Origin: JBEIUO01 sp964549785
Lineage (GTDB): Bacteria; Planctomycetota; Phycisphaerae; Phycisphaerales; UBA1924
Assembly (NCBI GenBank): GCA_964549785.1
Contig: CAZJXA010000029.1
Location: 1-21,694 of the forward strand
Direction of reading: 5' to 3'
Length of the DNA: 21,694 bases
The notes below the pieces were generated by a model. It was not told the origin of the DNA. It was given only the letters and a program-made list of their open reading frames with translations, and did not search any database. Numbering within the stretch: position 1 is the first letter of the stretch; every line of letters begins with the position of its first letter. The position numbers were made by a program, and so were the translations under genes. Shown in pieces: positions 7,373-15,784 of this stretch.

Positions 7373-8767
7373 CTACACCAAGCGGCGCTCGGTAAAACGG
7401 CCGTGGCTCAGGGCCCCGACCGGCCGGTGATCGCGGACAACAGGGACGCCGCGAACAAGGGTGGTATGGGCGAAGCCGGCCAAATTCATTCCGGTGTATG
7501 GGGACCAGTCGCACCGGGACTGGAGTTTTTCGGGCGAGATTGTGACGCGGTATTCGGGGTCGATGAGCGCCAGGTCGGCGTGCAGCCCGGGCCGGATGTC
7601 GCCCTTGATATGGCCTAGGCCCATGACGCCGGCGGGCGTGCTTGAAAGGAGCGACACGAGTTGGTTGAGCGTGAGGCGGCCGGATTCGACGCCGAGGGTG
7701 TAGAGAAGGGGGAGGAGCGTATCGAGTCCGGGGAGGCCCATTGGGATCTTGGTCCAGTCACCGTAACCGCCTTGGGCATCCTCCACGAACCACATACCTT
7801 TTTGGGAGCGAGTGAAGGAACAGGTATCGGTGGAAACCACACTTACTTCGCGGCAGAGTCCCTGCCAAAGGCGTTCGATATCGGTGCGGGATTTGACCTG
7901 CGGGCAGCAGGCGAAAAGGTGGCCGTCGGGATTGGCGAAGACCGAGTCGTCGAGGCAGAGGTATTGGGCGCACGTCTCGGCGAGGACCGGGACGCCGCGC
8001 TTTCGGGCGGCGGCGACAAGATCGGCGCCTTCGGCGGTGGACATGTGGACGATGTAGAGCCGGCCGCCAGTAACCGAGCACCAGTGGATGGCCCGTTCGA
8101 TGGCTTCGGCTTCGATGAAGTTCGGGCGGGTGATGGGGTGGAGGCGTGCCCCGTGCTCCCGCATCAGTTCCGGGTGGTGGTGGCGGCGGATGAGTTCGTC
8201 GAGCACTTTGCTGGATTCGGCGTGGACGAGCAACATGCCGTTGAGATCGGCCATCATCTCGAGAGTTCGGAACATGCGTCCGTCGTCGGAGTTCCAGCCC
8301 TCGGATTCGTAGATCATGAACTCCTTGAAGGTGGGGAGGCCCTGCCGGATCATGGTGCCGATTTCTTCGAGGTGCTCGTCCCGCGTGATCGCCATGTGCC
8401 AGGAAAAATCCACCAGGCTGCGGTTCCGCGCTTTCTGGAGCCACGTCTCGTGGGCGTCCCGCAGCGTGCCGCCAGAAGCGGGGATCGCGAAGTCGATCAG
8501 CGTGGTGATTCCCCCGCACGCCGCCGCCCGCGAGCCCGACTCAAAGTCGTCGCACGAAACGGTTCCGCAAAACGGGAGTTCCAGGTGCACATGCACGTCG
8601 ATCGCTCCCGGCAGAACGTGCATCCCGCTCGCGTCGATGGTCTCCTGCCCGCTCAACGTGTCGGGGGCGGCGAGCTCACGGATCAGGCCGGATGCAATGC
8701 CGATGTCGCCGACGGTGGTGGTGGTGGCGGTGGTGATGGAGCCGTTGCGGATAACGAGGTCGAACAT
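7373..8767 (-). CDS. Dihydropyrimidinase/D-hydantoinase-like amidohydrolase
   Basis: A 464-residue cyclic amidohydrolase that would open hydantoin, dihydropyrimidine or related rings. It begins with the family-typical MFDLVIRNG. Binuclear metal ligands can be placed: H59 and H61 in GAIDVHVHLELPF, K148 in FKEFMIYESEG (the lysine that is carbamylated), H182 in VHAES, H241 in VHMST and D314 in STDTCSF. The tail KGDIRPGLHADLALID is the usual amidohydrolase ending. The Asp is followed by Thr-Cys rather than the His-Cys or His-Ala often seen. ATG at 8767 is used; an in-frame ATG at 8785 would add six residues. The gene converges on the BioF-like gene and diverges from the gene at 8858. Allantoinase and dihydroorotase cannot be wholly excluded, but the motifs favour dihydropyrimidinase. 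Confidence 0.9.
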   Translation of the reverse strand: MFDLVIRNGSITTATTTTVGDIGIASGLIRELAAPDTLSGQETIDASGMHVLPGAIDVHVHLELPFCGTVSCDDFESGSRAAACGGITTLIDFAIPASGGTLRDAHETWLQKARNRSLVDFSWHMAITRDEHLEEIGTMIRQGLPTFKEFMIYESEGWNSDDGRMFRTLEMMADLNGMLLVHAESSKVLDELIRRHHHPELMREHGARLHPITRPNFIEAEAIERAIHWCSVTGGRLYIVHMSTAEGADLVAAARKRGVPVLAETCAQYLCLDDSVFANPDGHLFACCPQVKSRTDIERLWQGLCREVSVVSTDTCSFTRSQKGMWFVEDAQGGYGDWTKIPMGLPGLDTLLPLLYTLGVESGRLTLNQLVSLLSSTPAGVMGLGHIKGDIRPGLHADLALIDPEYRVTISPEKLQSRCDWSPYTGMNLAGFAHTTLVRGVPVVRDHRPVGALSHGRFTERRLV

Positions 8768-8857
8768 CGCCGGGAAAGTAGGCATCGACAGGGCCCCGGG
8801 CCGCGTGTGCGGAATGGAGCACGTCCCCCCGCGAGTTTGTGCGTCAAGAATGGCTGG

Positions 8858-9553
8858 ATGTGGACAGCGGGGGCCATCTGTGAACGCGTACGACGCGCCC
8901 TGCAAGCGCACGAGGACGCCCTCCGGCTGGAACAGGCCGTGAAGGGGCTCGATGCGCTCTCCGAGGTCGCTCTGCACGCGGTGTTGGCGAGCGGTTTGGC
9001 GAGTGACGCGTCGGTGGTCCTCCGCGAGGTTCCGTATCCGGGGAAATCGGCGGCGGGGACCTTGCGACGCGAGCGCGATCGGTGTGACCTGGTGTTGTTG
9101 CCGCAGGGAGAAACCCGGCTGATCGACCCATTGGTCGAAGCGAACACCCGTGCCAGTGCGGTGGGGACGCTCTTCGCGGACTTGGTGGGGCCGGCCGAAC
9201 CGGGTGTGCTGCCGGAAGCGGCGTACTGGCTGGAAACCAAGGTGGTCGGTCAGATGACGATCACCAGCGGATGGCCGGGACCTAACCGGGCGTACGCGTC
9301 GGAATTGGTGCGGTCGATCACGATCGATCTGCGGAAGTTGGCCTCGCAACCGGGCATCGAGCACGGGGCGTTGCTGCTTGTGGTATTCACCGACTGTCAG
9401 CACACGGCGGAACACGACGTCGTGACCGCGTTGGAGCGTTGTGCAGGGCAGGGTGTGCCGATGCGAACGCCCGAGATTATGCACTTCCCCATGGTTGAGC
9501 GGATGGGGAACGCGAATTGCACGGTGACGGTGGTGCCGCGACGAGGGGATTGA
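8858..9553 (+). CDS. Unassigned protein with a PD-(D/E)XK nuclease-like residue pattern
   Basis: A 231-residue soluble protein that I do not recognise as a named family. Codon use resembles the neighbours and the frame runs cleanly from ATG 8858 to the stop. The upstream in-frame extension lies antisense to the dihydropyrimidinase gene and is not credible. The residue layout suggests a restriction-endonuclease-like fold: a helix with SEVALHAVLA (E36, H40), then VVLREVPYP (53-61), D77 in RCDLVLLP at a strand end, and E126-x-K128 in YWLETKVV, followed by a helix ELVRSITIDLRKL (149-161) and the strand ALLLVVFTD (171-179). This is the D...ExK order of the fold. No partner methylase or toxin-antitoxin neighbour is present. 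Function unknown; the fold call is inference. Confidence 0.75.
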   Translation: MWTAGAICERVRRALQAHEDALRLEQAVKGLDALSEVALHAVLASGLASDASVVLREVPYPGKSAAGTLRRERDRCDLVLLPQGETRLIDPLVEANTRASAVGTLFADLVGPAEPGVLPEAAYWLETKVVGQMTITSGWPGPNRAYASELVRSITIDLRKLASQPGIEHGALLLVVFTDCQHTAEHDVVTALERCAGQGVPMRTPEIMHFPMVERMGNANCTVTVVPRRGD

Positions 9554-9622
9554 AGGTCGCGAAAGGGACTGATCGCGGTGGGCAGACGCGGAACGAGCGC
9601 TGGGATGCGGGGCCGCGATTGG

Positions 9623-10834
9623 CTACGAATTGGTAGCGGAGGGGATGCCGGCCGAGATGTCCTCGATCGCGTCCGCGGCGAGCACGCGGGCGTTGAAGCC
9701 TTGAAATTGCGAGACGATGTTCTGGAGCGAAGCGATTTGCTCACGCTGGCGCTCGGGGCTCGCCAGGATGCGCAGGGCCTCGGCGGCGATGGGTTCCCCG
9801 CCGCCCCAGTGCGGGATGAACTCGGGCACGATGCGCTTGGAAGCGATGACGTTGGGGAGAGAGAAGAGTTTGGTGGCGAGGATGGCCCGGACGAAGATGA
9901 AGAAGAACGGGTTGGTTTTCTTGTAGAGCACGATCATCGGCTTGAGCTGCCGGGTGACCTGCAGGGTAACGGTGCCGCTTTTGACGAGCGCGATATCGCA
10001 CCAGTGGATGATGGCGTCGGTTTCCTGAACAGCAATCAAGAGGCCATCGGGCCACCCGCCTTCCAAACGGGCGAGATCCTTCAGGAGGTTGGCGACGTTA
10101 GGGCTGGTCGCGGCCACGACACCCTTCGCGCTGGGGTGTTGCTTACGGATGGCGGCGAAGGCCTCGAGCAGCACCGGGAAGTGGCGATGGAGTTCATCGG
10201 GTCTGGAGCCGGGCATCAGGGCGATGCGCGGATGGCCATCGCCGAACGGCATCGCCCGTCGCGCGAGGTCAGCCTTCTCGACCGGCTGGTCGAAGAGGAC
10301 ATGACCGATGAACTTGGCAGGAACGCGGCGGCGTTCGAAGAACCGCTGCTCAAAGGGAAGGAGGCAGAGGACCATGTCCGTTCGGTCGCGGAGTTTATCG
10401 ATCCGCCAGCGACCCCACGCCCAAATTTGCGGGGCGACGAGGTGGACCACTTTGATGCGGTGCTTTTTCGCGATTTTGCAGAGCGGGAAGTTGGCCCCGG
10501 GCGAATCGACGGGAATGTGAACGGCCACGGGGTTGAGGGTCATCCACTTATCGACGTCGGCGTTGATGCGCCGGTGCTCCTGGATTTTGGCCAGGCCCGG
10601 CAGCCCCATGACGGCGTCTTCGCCGGTCCGCCGGATGAGGATGGCGCCGGCCTTTTCCATGCGCGGGCCGCCCCAAGCGAAGATCGGACGGTTGGGATTG
10701 CGGCGCTTCAGTTCGGCGATCACGCCCGCGGCGTGGTCATCGCCGCTGGGCTCAAAGGCCGTGAAGAGGAGCGGAGCGTTGGGGTCGAAGGGGCGGGGCA
10801 CGCGGCGTGAGGGTAGTAGCGGGGAAGAAGTCAC
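9623..10834 (-). CDS. lpxB: Lipid-A-disaccharide synthase
   Basis: A 403-residue peripheral membrane glycosyltransferase (GT19) that joins UDP-diacylglucosamine and lipid X to form the lipid A disaccharide. Family signatures are FTAFEPSGDDHAA (24-36), MGLPGLAKI (76-84), IPVDSPGANFP (107-117, with the candidate catalytic Asp110), LVAPQIWAWG (132-141), LPFE then FIGHVLFDQP (159-184), LMPGSRPDELHRHFP (206-220), SGTVTLQV and the late LPNVIASKRIVPEFI. The start is a GTG, because no in-frame ATG precedes the conserved EPSGD segment; about 20 residues ahead of it are non-conserved. It implies that the organism makes lipid A. It lies 17 bases downstream of the TIM-barrel gene's stop on the same strand, so the two may form one transcript. 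Confidence 0.94.
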   Translation of the reverse strand: MTSSPLLPSRRVPRPFDPNAPLLFTAFEPSGDDHAAGVIAELKRRNPNRPIFAWGGPRMEKAGAILIRRTGEDAVMGLPGLAKIQEHRRINADVDKWMTLNPVAVHIPVDSPGANFPLCKIAKKHRIKVVHLVAPQIWAWGRWRIDKLRDRTDMVLCLLPFEQRFFERRRVPAKFIGHVLFDQPVEKADLARRAMPFGDGHPRIALMPGSRPDELHRHFPVLLEAFAAIRKQHPSAKGVVAATSPNVANLLKDLARLEGGWPDGLLIAVQETDAIIHWCDIALVKSGTVTLQVTRQLKPMIVLYKKTNPFFFIFVRAILATKLFSLPNVIASKRIVPEFIPHWGGGEPIAAEALRILASPERQREQIASLQNIVSQFQGFNARVLAADAIEDISAGIPSATNS

Positions 10835-10850
10835 CGGGAGTCACGGGAAG

Positions 10851-11858
10851 TTAACCAGGGTCGGCGGACTTTTCGAAGCCCGCGTCAAAGGCCCGGGCGC
10901 TGGGCTCAAAGTCGAGGCCGCGCAGGAACTCACAGGCTTCTCGGGCACCGTGTTCACGGTCCATGCCCGAATCCTCCCATTCGACGCTGAGGGGGCCGGT
11001 GTACCGGATGCGGTTGAGCGCTCGGATGATTTCCTCAAAATTGACCTCGCCGCGACCGGGTGAGCGGAAATCCCAGCCCCGGCGGTGGTCTCCGAACGAG
11101 AGGTGGGAGCCGAGGATAGAGGAATCGCCGTCGGGGGTGCGGATTGCGTCTTTGATGTGGCAGTGGTAGATGCGGTCGGGGAACGCGCTGATGAAGCGGA
11201 CGGGGTCGATCCCTTGCCAGATGAGGTGTGAGGGATCAAAGTTGAAGCCGAAGGCGGGTCGGTGATTGACGGCGGCGAGCGCTCGGCGAGCGGTGTGGAT
11301 GTCATAGGCGATTTCGGTCGGGTGGACTTCGAGGGCAAAGCGGACGCCGCAGCGGTCGAACTCGTCCAGAACCGGGTTCCAACGGTCGGCGAAGTCCTGA
11401 AATCCGGCGTCGGCATCCGCCGGTGAGGTGGGCGGGAAGAAGTAGAGCATGTGCCAGATGGACGAGCCGGTGAAACCGTTGACGACCGGCACGGAGAGAG
11501 CCTGCGCGGCACGGGCGGTCGCCATCATTTCGTCCGCAGCGCGGCGGCGGACACCCTCGGGCGAACCGTCTCCCCAGATGCGGGGAGGGAGGATGGCCTT
11601 GTGGCGGTGGTCGATGAGGTCGCAGACGGCTTGGCCGACGAGATGATTGCTGATCGCGAAAACCTTGAGGCTGTGCCGTGCGAGGAGGTCGTGGCGAGAC
11701 GTGCAATAGGTGGGGTCGGCGTTCGCCCGGTCCACCTCAAAGTGATCGCCCCAACAGGCGAGTTCGAGGCCGTCGTAGCCCCACGAGGCGGCCCACTTGG
11801 CGACCGTTTCGAGGGGGAGGTCGGCCCATTGGCCGGTGAAAAGGGTTTTGGGGCGCAT
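10851..11858 (-). CDS. Sugar phosphate isomerase/epimerase-like TIM-barrel protein
   Basis: A 335-residue member of the xylose-isomerase-like TIM-barrel/AP-endonuclease 2 superfamily. The metal-site pattern is visible as E177 in FALEVHPTEIAYD, D208 and H211 in NFDPSHLIWQG, H234 in YHCHIKDA and E293 in LSVEWEDSGMD. WGYDGLELACWGDHF (26-40) is the typical first strand region. It has no signal peptide, so it acts in the cytoplasm. Relatives act as sugar isomerases, epimerases or dehydratases on keto- or inositol-type sugars and are often found with Gfo/Idh/MocA oxidoreductases, two of which lie across the strand boundary here. The ATG at 11858 begins the first strand; the longer frame to 11978 overlaps the candidate permease promoter and looks non-coding. 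Substrate unknown. Confidence 0.88.
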   Translation of the reverse strand: MRPKTLFTGQWADLPLETVAKWAASWGYDGLELACWGDHFEVDRANADPTYCTSRHDLLARHSLKVFAISNHLVGQAVCDLIDHRHKAILPPRIWGDGSPEGVRRRAADEMMATARAAQALSVPVVNGFTGSSIWHMLYFFPPTSPADADAGFQDFADRWNPVLDEFDRCGVRFALEVHPTEIAYDIHTARRALAAVNHRPAFGFNFDPSHLIWQGIDPVRFISAFPDRIYHCHIKDAIRTPDGDSSILGSHLSFGDHRRGWDFRSPGRGEVNFEEIIRALNRIRYTGPLSVEWEDSGMDREHGAREACEFLRGLDFEPSARAFDAGFEKSADPG

Positions 11859-11976
11859 GGGGGCAAGATAGCAGATGGCCGAGGGCAAAGCACCGATCGG
11901 AATGGGTGGGGGGGTTCCAGAAAAGGAAGGCATCGAGACCGGAAGCATCACGGCAATCGGCGCAGCGCGGCGGGGC

Positions 11977-12005
11977 ATGACCCCCTGTCGAGGTTTTGGT
12001 ATAGT
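11977..12005 (+). promoter_or_regulatory. Candidate sigma-70 promoter of the MFS permease gene
   Basis: ATGACC (11977-11982, 4 of 6 to TTGACA) and TATAGT (12000-12005, 5 of 6 to TATAAT) are separated by 17 bases. This would place the transcript start near 12012 and give a leader of about 68 bases before the permease ATG. It is the best promoter-like match in the gap between the divergent TIM-barrel and permease genes. Confidence 0.45.
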
Positions 12006-12079
12006 GATCGCACCCCGACGGTGGGCGGTCGCTAGGAAGGCGGCCGGCGCGGCGATCGGGTACCGAGGGCTACTGCATT

Positions 12080-13372
12080 ATGACGCCGAATGGATCGGGT
12101 GGTGGAACCGTGGCGCGACTCTCGCTCATGATGTTCTTCCAGTTTTTCGTGTGGGGGGCGTGGTTTGTCACTCTGGGCCCGTTCATGGCGGCCCGGGGTC
12201 AGGCACCGGCGATGATCGGGAACGCGTACACCACCGCTCCCATAGGGGCCATTCTGGCGCCGATTTTCCTCGGCATGGTGGCGGATCGGTTTTTCGCGAC
12301 GCAGCGAGTGCTGGGGATACTCCACCTTCTGGGTGGGATGCTTTTGCTGGCGGCCCCGAGCGTGGCCCCTGCTGACGGGGCCGCCTCCGCGTGGCCTTTC
12401 ATAGGCGTCCTGCTGCTGCACATGCTCTGCTACATGCCGACGCTGGGCCTTTCCAACTCACTCGCGTTCCACAACATGACGAACCCCGAGAAGCAGTTTC
12501 CGCCGGTGCGGGTGCTGGGGACGATCGGATGGATCGTGGCGGGCTTTGTGGTGGGGATGGTCGCGAGCAAGATGACGCCGGAAGGTGCGGTGGGGGAGGC
12601 GGCCTCGCCCCCGCACTTCTTCTACGTCGCGGGCGGGGCGGGCATTCTGCTGGGCCTGTACAGCATGACCTTGCCGCACACTCCGCCCCCCGCAAAGGGA
12701 AAGCCGTTCCGCGTCGCCGATGCGCTCGGGCTGGACGCCCTCAGGATGCTGAAAGACCGCAACTTTGCGGTTTTCTGCGTCTGCTCGTTCCTTCTGTGCA
12801 TCCCGCTCGCGGCCTACTACGCCTTCGGAGCGGACTACGTCGGCCGCATCGGATTCGACAAGGAAAAGGTGCCCGTGACGATGTCGTACGGGCAGATGTC
12901 AGAGATTGGATTCATGCTGGTGATGCCGCTCCTGTTCGGACGGTTGGGCGTCAAGTGGATGCTGGTCGTAGGGATGCTGGCTTGGGTGATCCGTTACGGA
13001 CTCTTCGGCGCGGCGTGGGGCGAGGCGGGTACGGACAATGCCAAATGGCTTGTGCTCGGAGGGATTCTGCTGCACGGCATCTGCTACGACTTCTTCTTTG
13101 TCACGGGACAGATTTACGTGGACAAGCGATGTTCGCCCGAAATTCGGGGGCAGGCCCAGGGATTGCTGGTCTTGCTTACGCAGGGGCTGGGAATGCTCGT
13201 GGGCAATCAGGTTTTCCCGAGACTTGTGACCTATTTCACCGGGCCGACGACCGGAGAAGGGCCGGGGCCGGTGGATTGGAAAATGGTGTGGTTCATCCCG
13301 GCCGGGTTCGCGGCGCTGATCATGGTCGTCTTTGTGGCGCTGTTCAGGCCGGCACGACCGAGCGTGGACTGA
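12080..13372 (+). CDS. MFS permease, nucleoside:H+ symporter type
   Basis: A 430-residue inner-membrane transporter with about twelve hydrophobic helices. The first helix LSLMMFFQFFVWGAWFVTLG resembles that of NupG/XapB-type nucleoside:proton symporters (Nuc_H_symport branch of the major facilitator superfamily). Other matching points are GMVADRFFATQRVLGILHLLGG after helix 2, FPPVRVLGTIGWIVAG at helix 5, and HGICYDFFFVTGQIYVDKR with RGQAQGL in the second half. Planctomycetes carry many such permeases next to sugar oxidoreductases, so the cargo may be a sugar or glycoside rather than a nucleoside. ATG 12080 is followed by a short polar stretch before helix 1; the ribosome binding site is weak (GAGG 15 bases upstream). 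It heads the plus-strand block of oxidoreductases. Confidence 0.88.
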   Translation: MTPNGSGGGTVARLSLMMFFQFFVWGAWFVTLGPFMAARGQAPAMIGNAYTTAPIGAILAPIFLGMVADRFFATQRVLGILHLLGGMLLLAAPSVAPADGAASAWPFIGVLLLHMLCYMPTLGLSNSLAFHNMTNPEKQFPPVRVLGTIGWIVAGFVVGMVASKMTPEGAVGEAASPPHFFYVAGGAGILLGLYSMTLPHTPPPAKGKPFRVADALGLDALRMLKDRNFAVFCVCSFLLCIPLAAYYAFGADYVGRIGFDKEKVPVTMSYGQMSEIGFMLVMPLLFGRLGVKWMLVVGMLAWVIRYGLFGAAWGEAGTDNAKWLVLGGILLHGICYDFFFVTGQIYVDKRCSPEIRGQAQGLLVLLTQGLGMLVGNQVFPRLVTYFTGPTTGEGPGPVDWKMVWFIPAGFAALIMVVFVALFRPARPSVD

Positions 13373-13530
13373 TCTCAGCCTCGAGCGGCAATCTGATCGC
13401 GGTCGGTTGGGAGAATGGTTCACGACCGGTGCGAAACCCGATTGACGACGGCAATTGGTGCGGGGGTGGACCGCTTGGGGCCGGCGCATCGAGTATCCTT
13501 TACCGGCTCGCGGGTGCAACGGACCTTTAT

Positions 13531-13535
13531 AGGAG
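13531..13535 (+). promoter_or_regulatory. Strong ribosome binding site of the first Gfo/Idh/MocA gene
   Basis: AGGAG lies 9 bases before ATG 13545 in an AT-rich stretch that stands out from the GC-rich surroundings. It is the clearest Shine-Dalgarno in the window and fixes this start. Confidence 0.7.
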
Positions 13536-13544
13536 TTTTTAGTT

Positions 13545-14882
13545 ATGGCGAATAAGAAAACTTCGGCCGCGAACGGCGCGACACGGCGGTCGTTTCTCAC
13601 GACTGCCGCGGCAGGGGTCGGGGCATCGGTGTTGCTGGGTCGGCCGGCGATGACGCGGGCGACCGTGCCCTTCCAGCCCGACCAGCCGGAAATCACGCCG
13701 CCCGGCGACGACGCCAAAACGTTGAAGATCGGCGTGATCGGTCTGGGCGGCCCGGGTGGCTGTGCAATGGGCCTGAATCACTGTTTGTCGTTCATTGAAC
13801 TGGCAAAGCAAGGCCGGGAGAAATGCGAGATCACGGCGATCTGCGATCTGAACGATCTTTTCCTGGAGAACGGTCAGAAGGAAATCGACGCCGCCCAGGG
13901 CGGTAAGGTTCACACCTTCCGCAACCACAAGGAACTCCTCGCCCTTGCCGATCTCGACGGCGTGCTGGTGGCGGTGCCCGAGCACGCACACGCCGCCATC
14001 GGCATCGACACGCTGGAGGCCCGCAAAGATCTCTACCTCGAGAAGCCGATGACGCTGAATCTCGAGCAGGCCATCCCGCTGTACGAAACGGCGAACCGCC
14101 TCGCGGTTATCGCGCAGGTCGGCACGCAGATGACACGCCTTCCGAAGTATCTGGCGGCCCGCCAGTTGATCAAGTCGGGTGCCATCGGAACTCCGACGTT
14201 CAGCCAGACCTCGTACTGCCGGAACAGCAAAAATGGCGAATGGCACTACACCGTGGACAAGCGGTGGAAGCCCGGCGAAAACCTCGACTGGGAGACCTGG
14301 TGCGAGCCTCTCGAGCCCGCCGCGTGGGACCCGAAGATCTACTACCAGTGGCGGCGGTACAGGAAGTACAGCACCGGCATCATCGGCGACCTCCTCGTCC
14401 ACGTCATGACGCCGATGATGATGGCGCTCGACCAGGGTTGGCCCACGCGGGTCGTCGCCACCGGGGCCCATCACTCCGACAAGGCGATGGAGAATCACGA
14501 CAACATCAATATTGCCGTGCAGTTTGAGACCGGACACCAGATGATGGTGGCGGGGTCAACCTGCAACGAGAACGGGCTGGAGACGCTGATCCGCGGCACG
14601 CAGGGCAACCTCTACCTCAATAGCGCACACTGCGTTCTGCGCCCGGAGCGGATCTGGGCGGAGGACGTTGAAGAGCAGACCATCCAGTGCCCCGACATCG
14701 GCAACGATCAGGACGTTCATCGCCTCGGCTGGCTGCACAGCATCCGCACCCGCGAGCGTCCGGAGAGCAGCGTCGAATTGGGAATGAAGGTGATGGTCGT
14801 GGTCGACCTCGCCACCCGCTCGATGTGGGAAGGCAAGGCGTTCTCGTTCGATCCGCTGAAAATGAAGGTATCCGCGGTCTGA
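13545..14882 (+). CDS. Tat-exported Gfo/Idh/MocA family oxidoreductase
   Basis: A 445-residue NAD(P)-type sugar oxidoreductase. The N-terminus has a twin-arginine signal, TRRSFLTTAAAG (13-24), followed by a hydrophobic stretch and a likely cleavage region near residue 40, so the folded protein with cofactor is expected outside the cytoplasmic membrane. The Rossmann fold begins with KIGVIGLGGPGG (61-72), AICDLND follows as the second strand, and the family motif EKP is intact at 166-168 (DLYLEKPMTLN). The C-terminal half has the alpha/beta substrate domain with GDLLVHVMTPMMMAL, including the His expected in the active site. Planctomycetes encode many such exported paralogues. The enzyme reaction and substrate are unknown. 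The next gene starts only six bases after this stop, suggesting translational coupling. Confidence 0.92.
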   Translation: MANKKTSAANGATRRSFLTTAAAGVGASVLLGRPAMTRATVPFQPDQPEITPPGDDAKTLKIGVIGLGGPGGCAMGLNHCLSFIELAKQGREKCEITAICDLNDLFLENGQKEIDAAQGGKVHTFRNHKELLALADLDGVLVAVPEHAHAAIGIDTLEARKDLYLEKPMTLNLEQAIPLYETANRLAVIAQVGTQMTRLPKYLAARQLIKSGAIGTPTFSQTSYCRNSKNGEWHYTVDKRWKPGENLDWETWCEPLEPAAWDPKIYYQWRRYRKYSTGIIGDLLVHVMTPMMMALDQGWPTRVVATGAHHSDKAMENHDNINIAVQFETGHQMMVAGSTCNENGLETLIRGTQGNLYLNSAHCVLRPERIWAEDVEEQTIQCPDIGNDQDVHRLGWLHSIRTRERPESSVELGMKVMVVVDLATRSMWEGKAFSFDPLKMKVSAV

Positions 14883-14887
14883 GCGGG

Positions 14888-15754
14888 ATGTGGAATGTGT
14901 TCAATCGTTTGGAGGCGGCCGGGATCGACCGGCCGCCTCTGTTTGCGCTTGAGGCTATGGGAACTCGGTTCGAGTTGCTCCTCCCCGGGATATCGGACGA
15001 TCGGGCCCGCCCGATCTCCGAGGCTGTCTTTGACGTCGTGCTCCAGTGGCACAATGCCCTGAACGCCTTCTCGGCTTCCAGTTTCGTCGGGCGATTCAAT
15101 TGCGCGCGTTCGGGGGAATGGGTCCGCATCGACCGGGAGATTTGGGCGTTTCTGGAATATTGCCGACGCGTGTGGAAACGTTCGGAGGGATCGTTCGACC
15201 CCGCGTTGGGCGCGCCCCTGCGATCGTGGCGACAGGGAGCGCCGCCGGCTGCCGGCGAGACCGCGCGGGGGTTCCAACACGTTCTCTGGAATGACGAAGA
15301 CATGGCGGTGGGTCGCTCGATCGCGATCGAACTTGACTTTGGATCCGTCGCGAAGGGATGGGCGATCGACCGGGCCACCGACCTTCTTCGAGAACTCGGG
15401 GTCCGTGAGGCTTTCTTGCACGGGGGCACCAGCACCGCATCCGGGATCGGTGTGGGCCCGATGGGAAACGGGTGGCACATCCAGGCGGTTCCGGACCTGC
15501 ACGGACCGATCATTCGGTTGATCGACTCTGCGATGTCCGTCTCCAGCCCCCGGGGGCGGAGTTCTGCTGATGGTTCACACCACGTGATCGACCCGCGCAC
15601 TGGCGCGAGTGCGCGATGCCCGCGCTGGGCGGTTTGCGCGGCACCATCCGCAGCGGATTCCGACGCATGGTCTACGGTTGGGCTGGTGTTGGGAGGGGCC
15701 GCGAGCCCGCCCGAAGGCGTTATGATCCAATTGGATTCAACGGACTGGGTTTGA
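14888..15754 (+). CDS. ApbE-like FAD:protein FMN transferase
   Basis: A 288-residue ApbE-family protein. Known members take FMN from FAD and attach it to Ser/Thr of redox proteins. Motifs are LEAMGTRFELLL (21-32), GSFDPALG (101-108), the core IELDFGSVAKGWAIDRA (147-163, with K156 and D161), LHGGTSTASGIG (177-188) and HHVIDPRTGA (231-240). In the core, Phe replaces the usual first Gly of DLGGIAKG. The Mg-binding end is recognisable as APSAADSDAWSTVGLVLG. There is no signal peptide or lipobox, although most ApbE proteins are exported. ATG 14888 follows the upstream stop closely, with GAGCGG just before it. No protein in the window has a convincing flavinylation motif, so the acceptor is probably encoded elsewhere. 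Confidence 0.87.
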   Translation: MWNVFNRLEAAGIDRPPLFALEAMGTRFELLLPGISDDRARPISEAVFDVVLQWHNALNAFSASSFVGRFNCARSGEWVRIDREIWAFLEYCRRVWKRSEGSFDPALGAPLRSWRQGAPPAAGETARGFQHVLWNDEDMAVGRSIAIELDFGSVAKGWAIDRATDLLRELGVREAFLHGGTSTASGIGVGPMGNGWHIQAVPDLHGPIIRLIDSAMSVSSPRGRSSADGSHHVIDPRTGASARCPRWAVCAAPSAADSDAWSTVGLVLGGAASPPEGVMIQLDSTDWV

Positions 15755-15784
15755 ACTGACGCGTGGGCACCACGGGAACAGCAC

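Noticed and set aside
7661..8857. N-terminal 400 codons of the long plus-strand frame ending at 9553
   Set aside because: They lie antisense to the dihydropyrimidinase gene and read as Gly/Asp/Glu-rich shadow; the real gene starts at ATG 8858.
8768..9484. N-terminal extension of the dihydropyrimidinase frame
   Set aside because: It overlaps the nuclease-like gene on the other strand, is Arg/His-rich, and the family N-terminus begins at 8767.
13038..13542. Extra frames running past the permease stop into the 13373-13544 gap
   Set aside because: They are out of frame with the permease and lack any family resemblance; the gap holds only the leader and ribosome binding site of the next gene.
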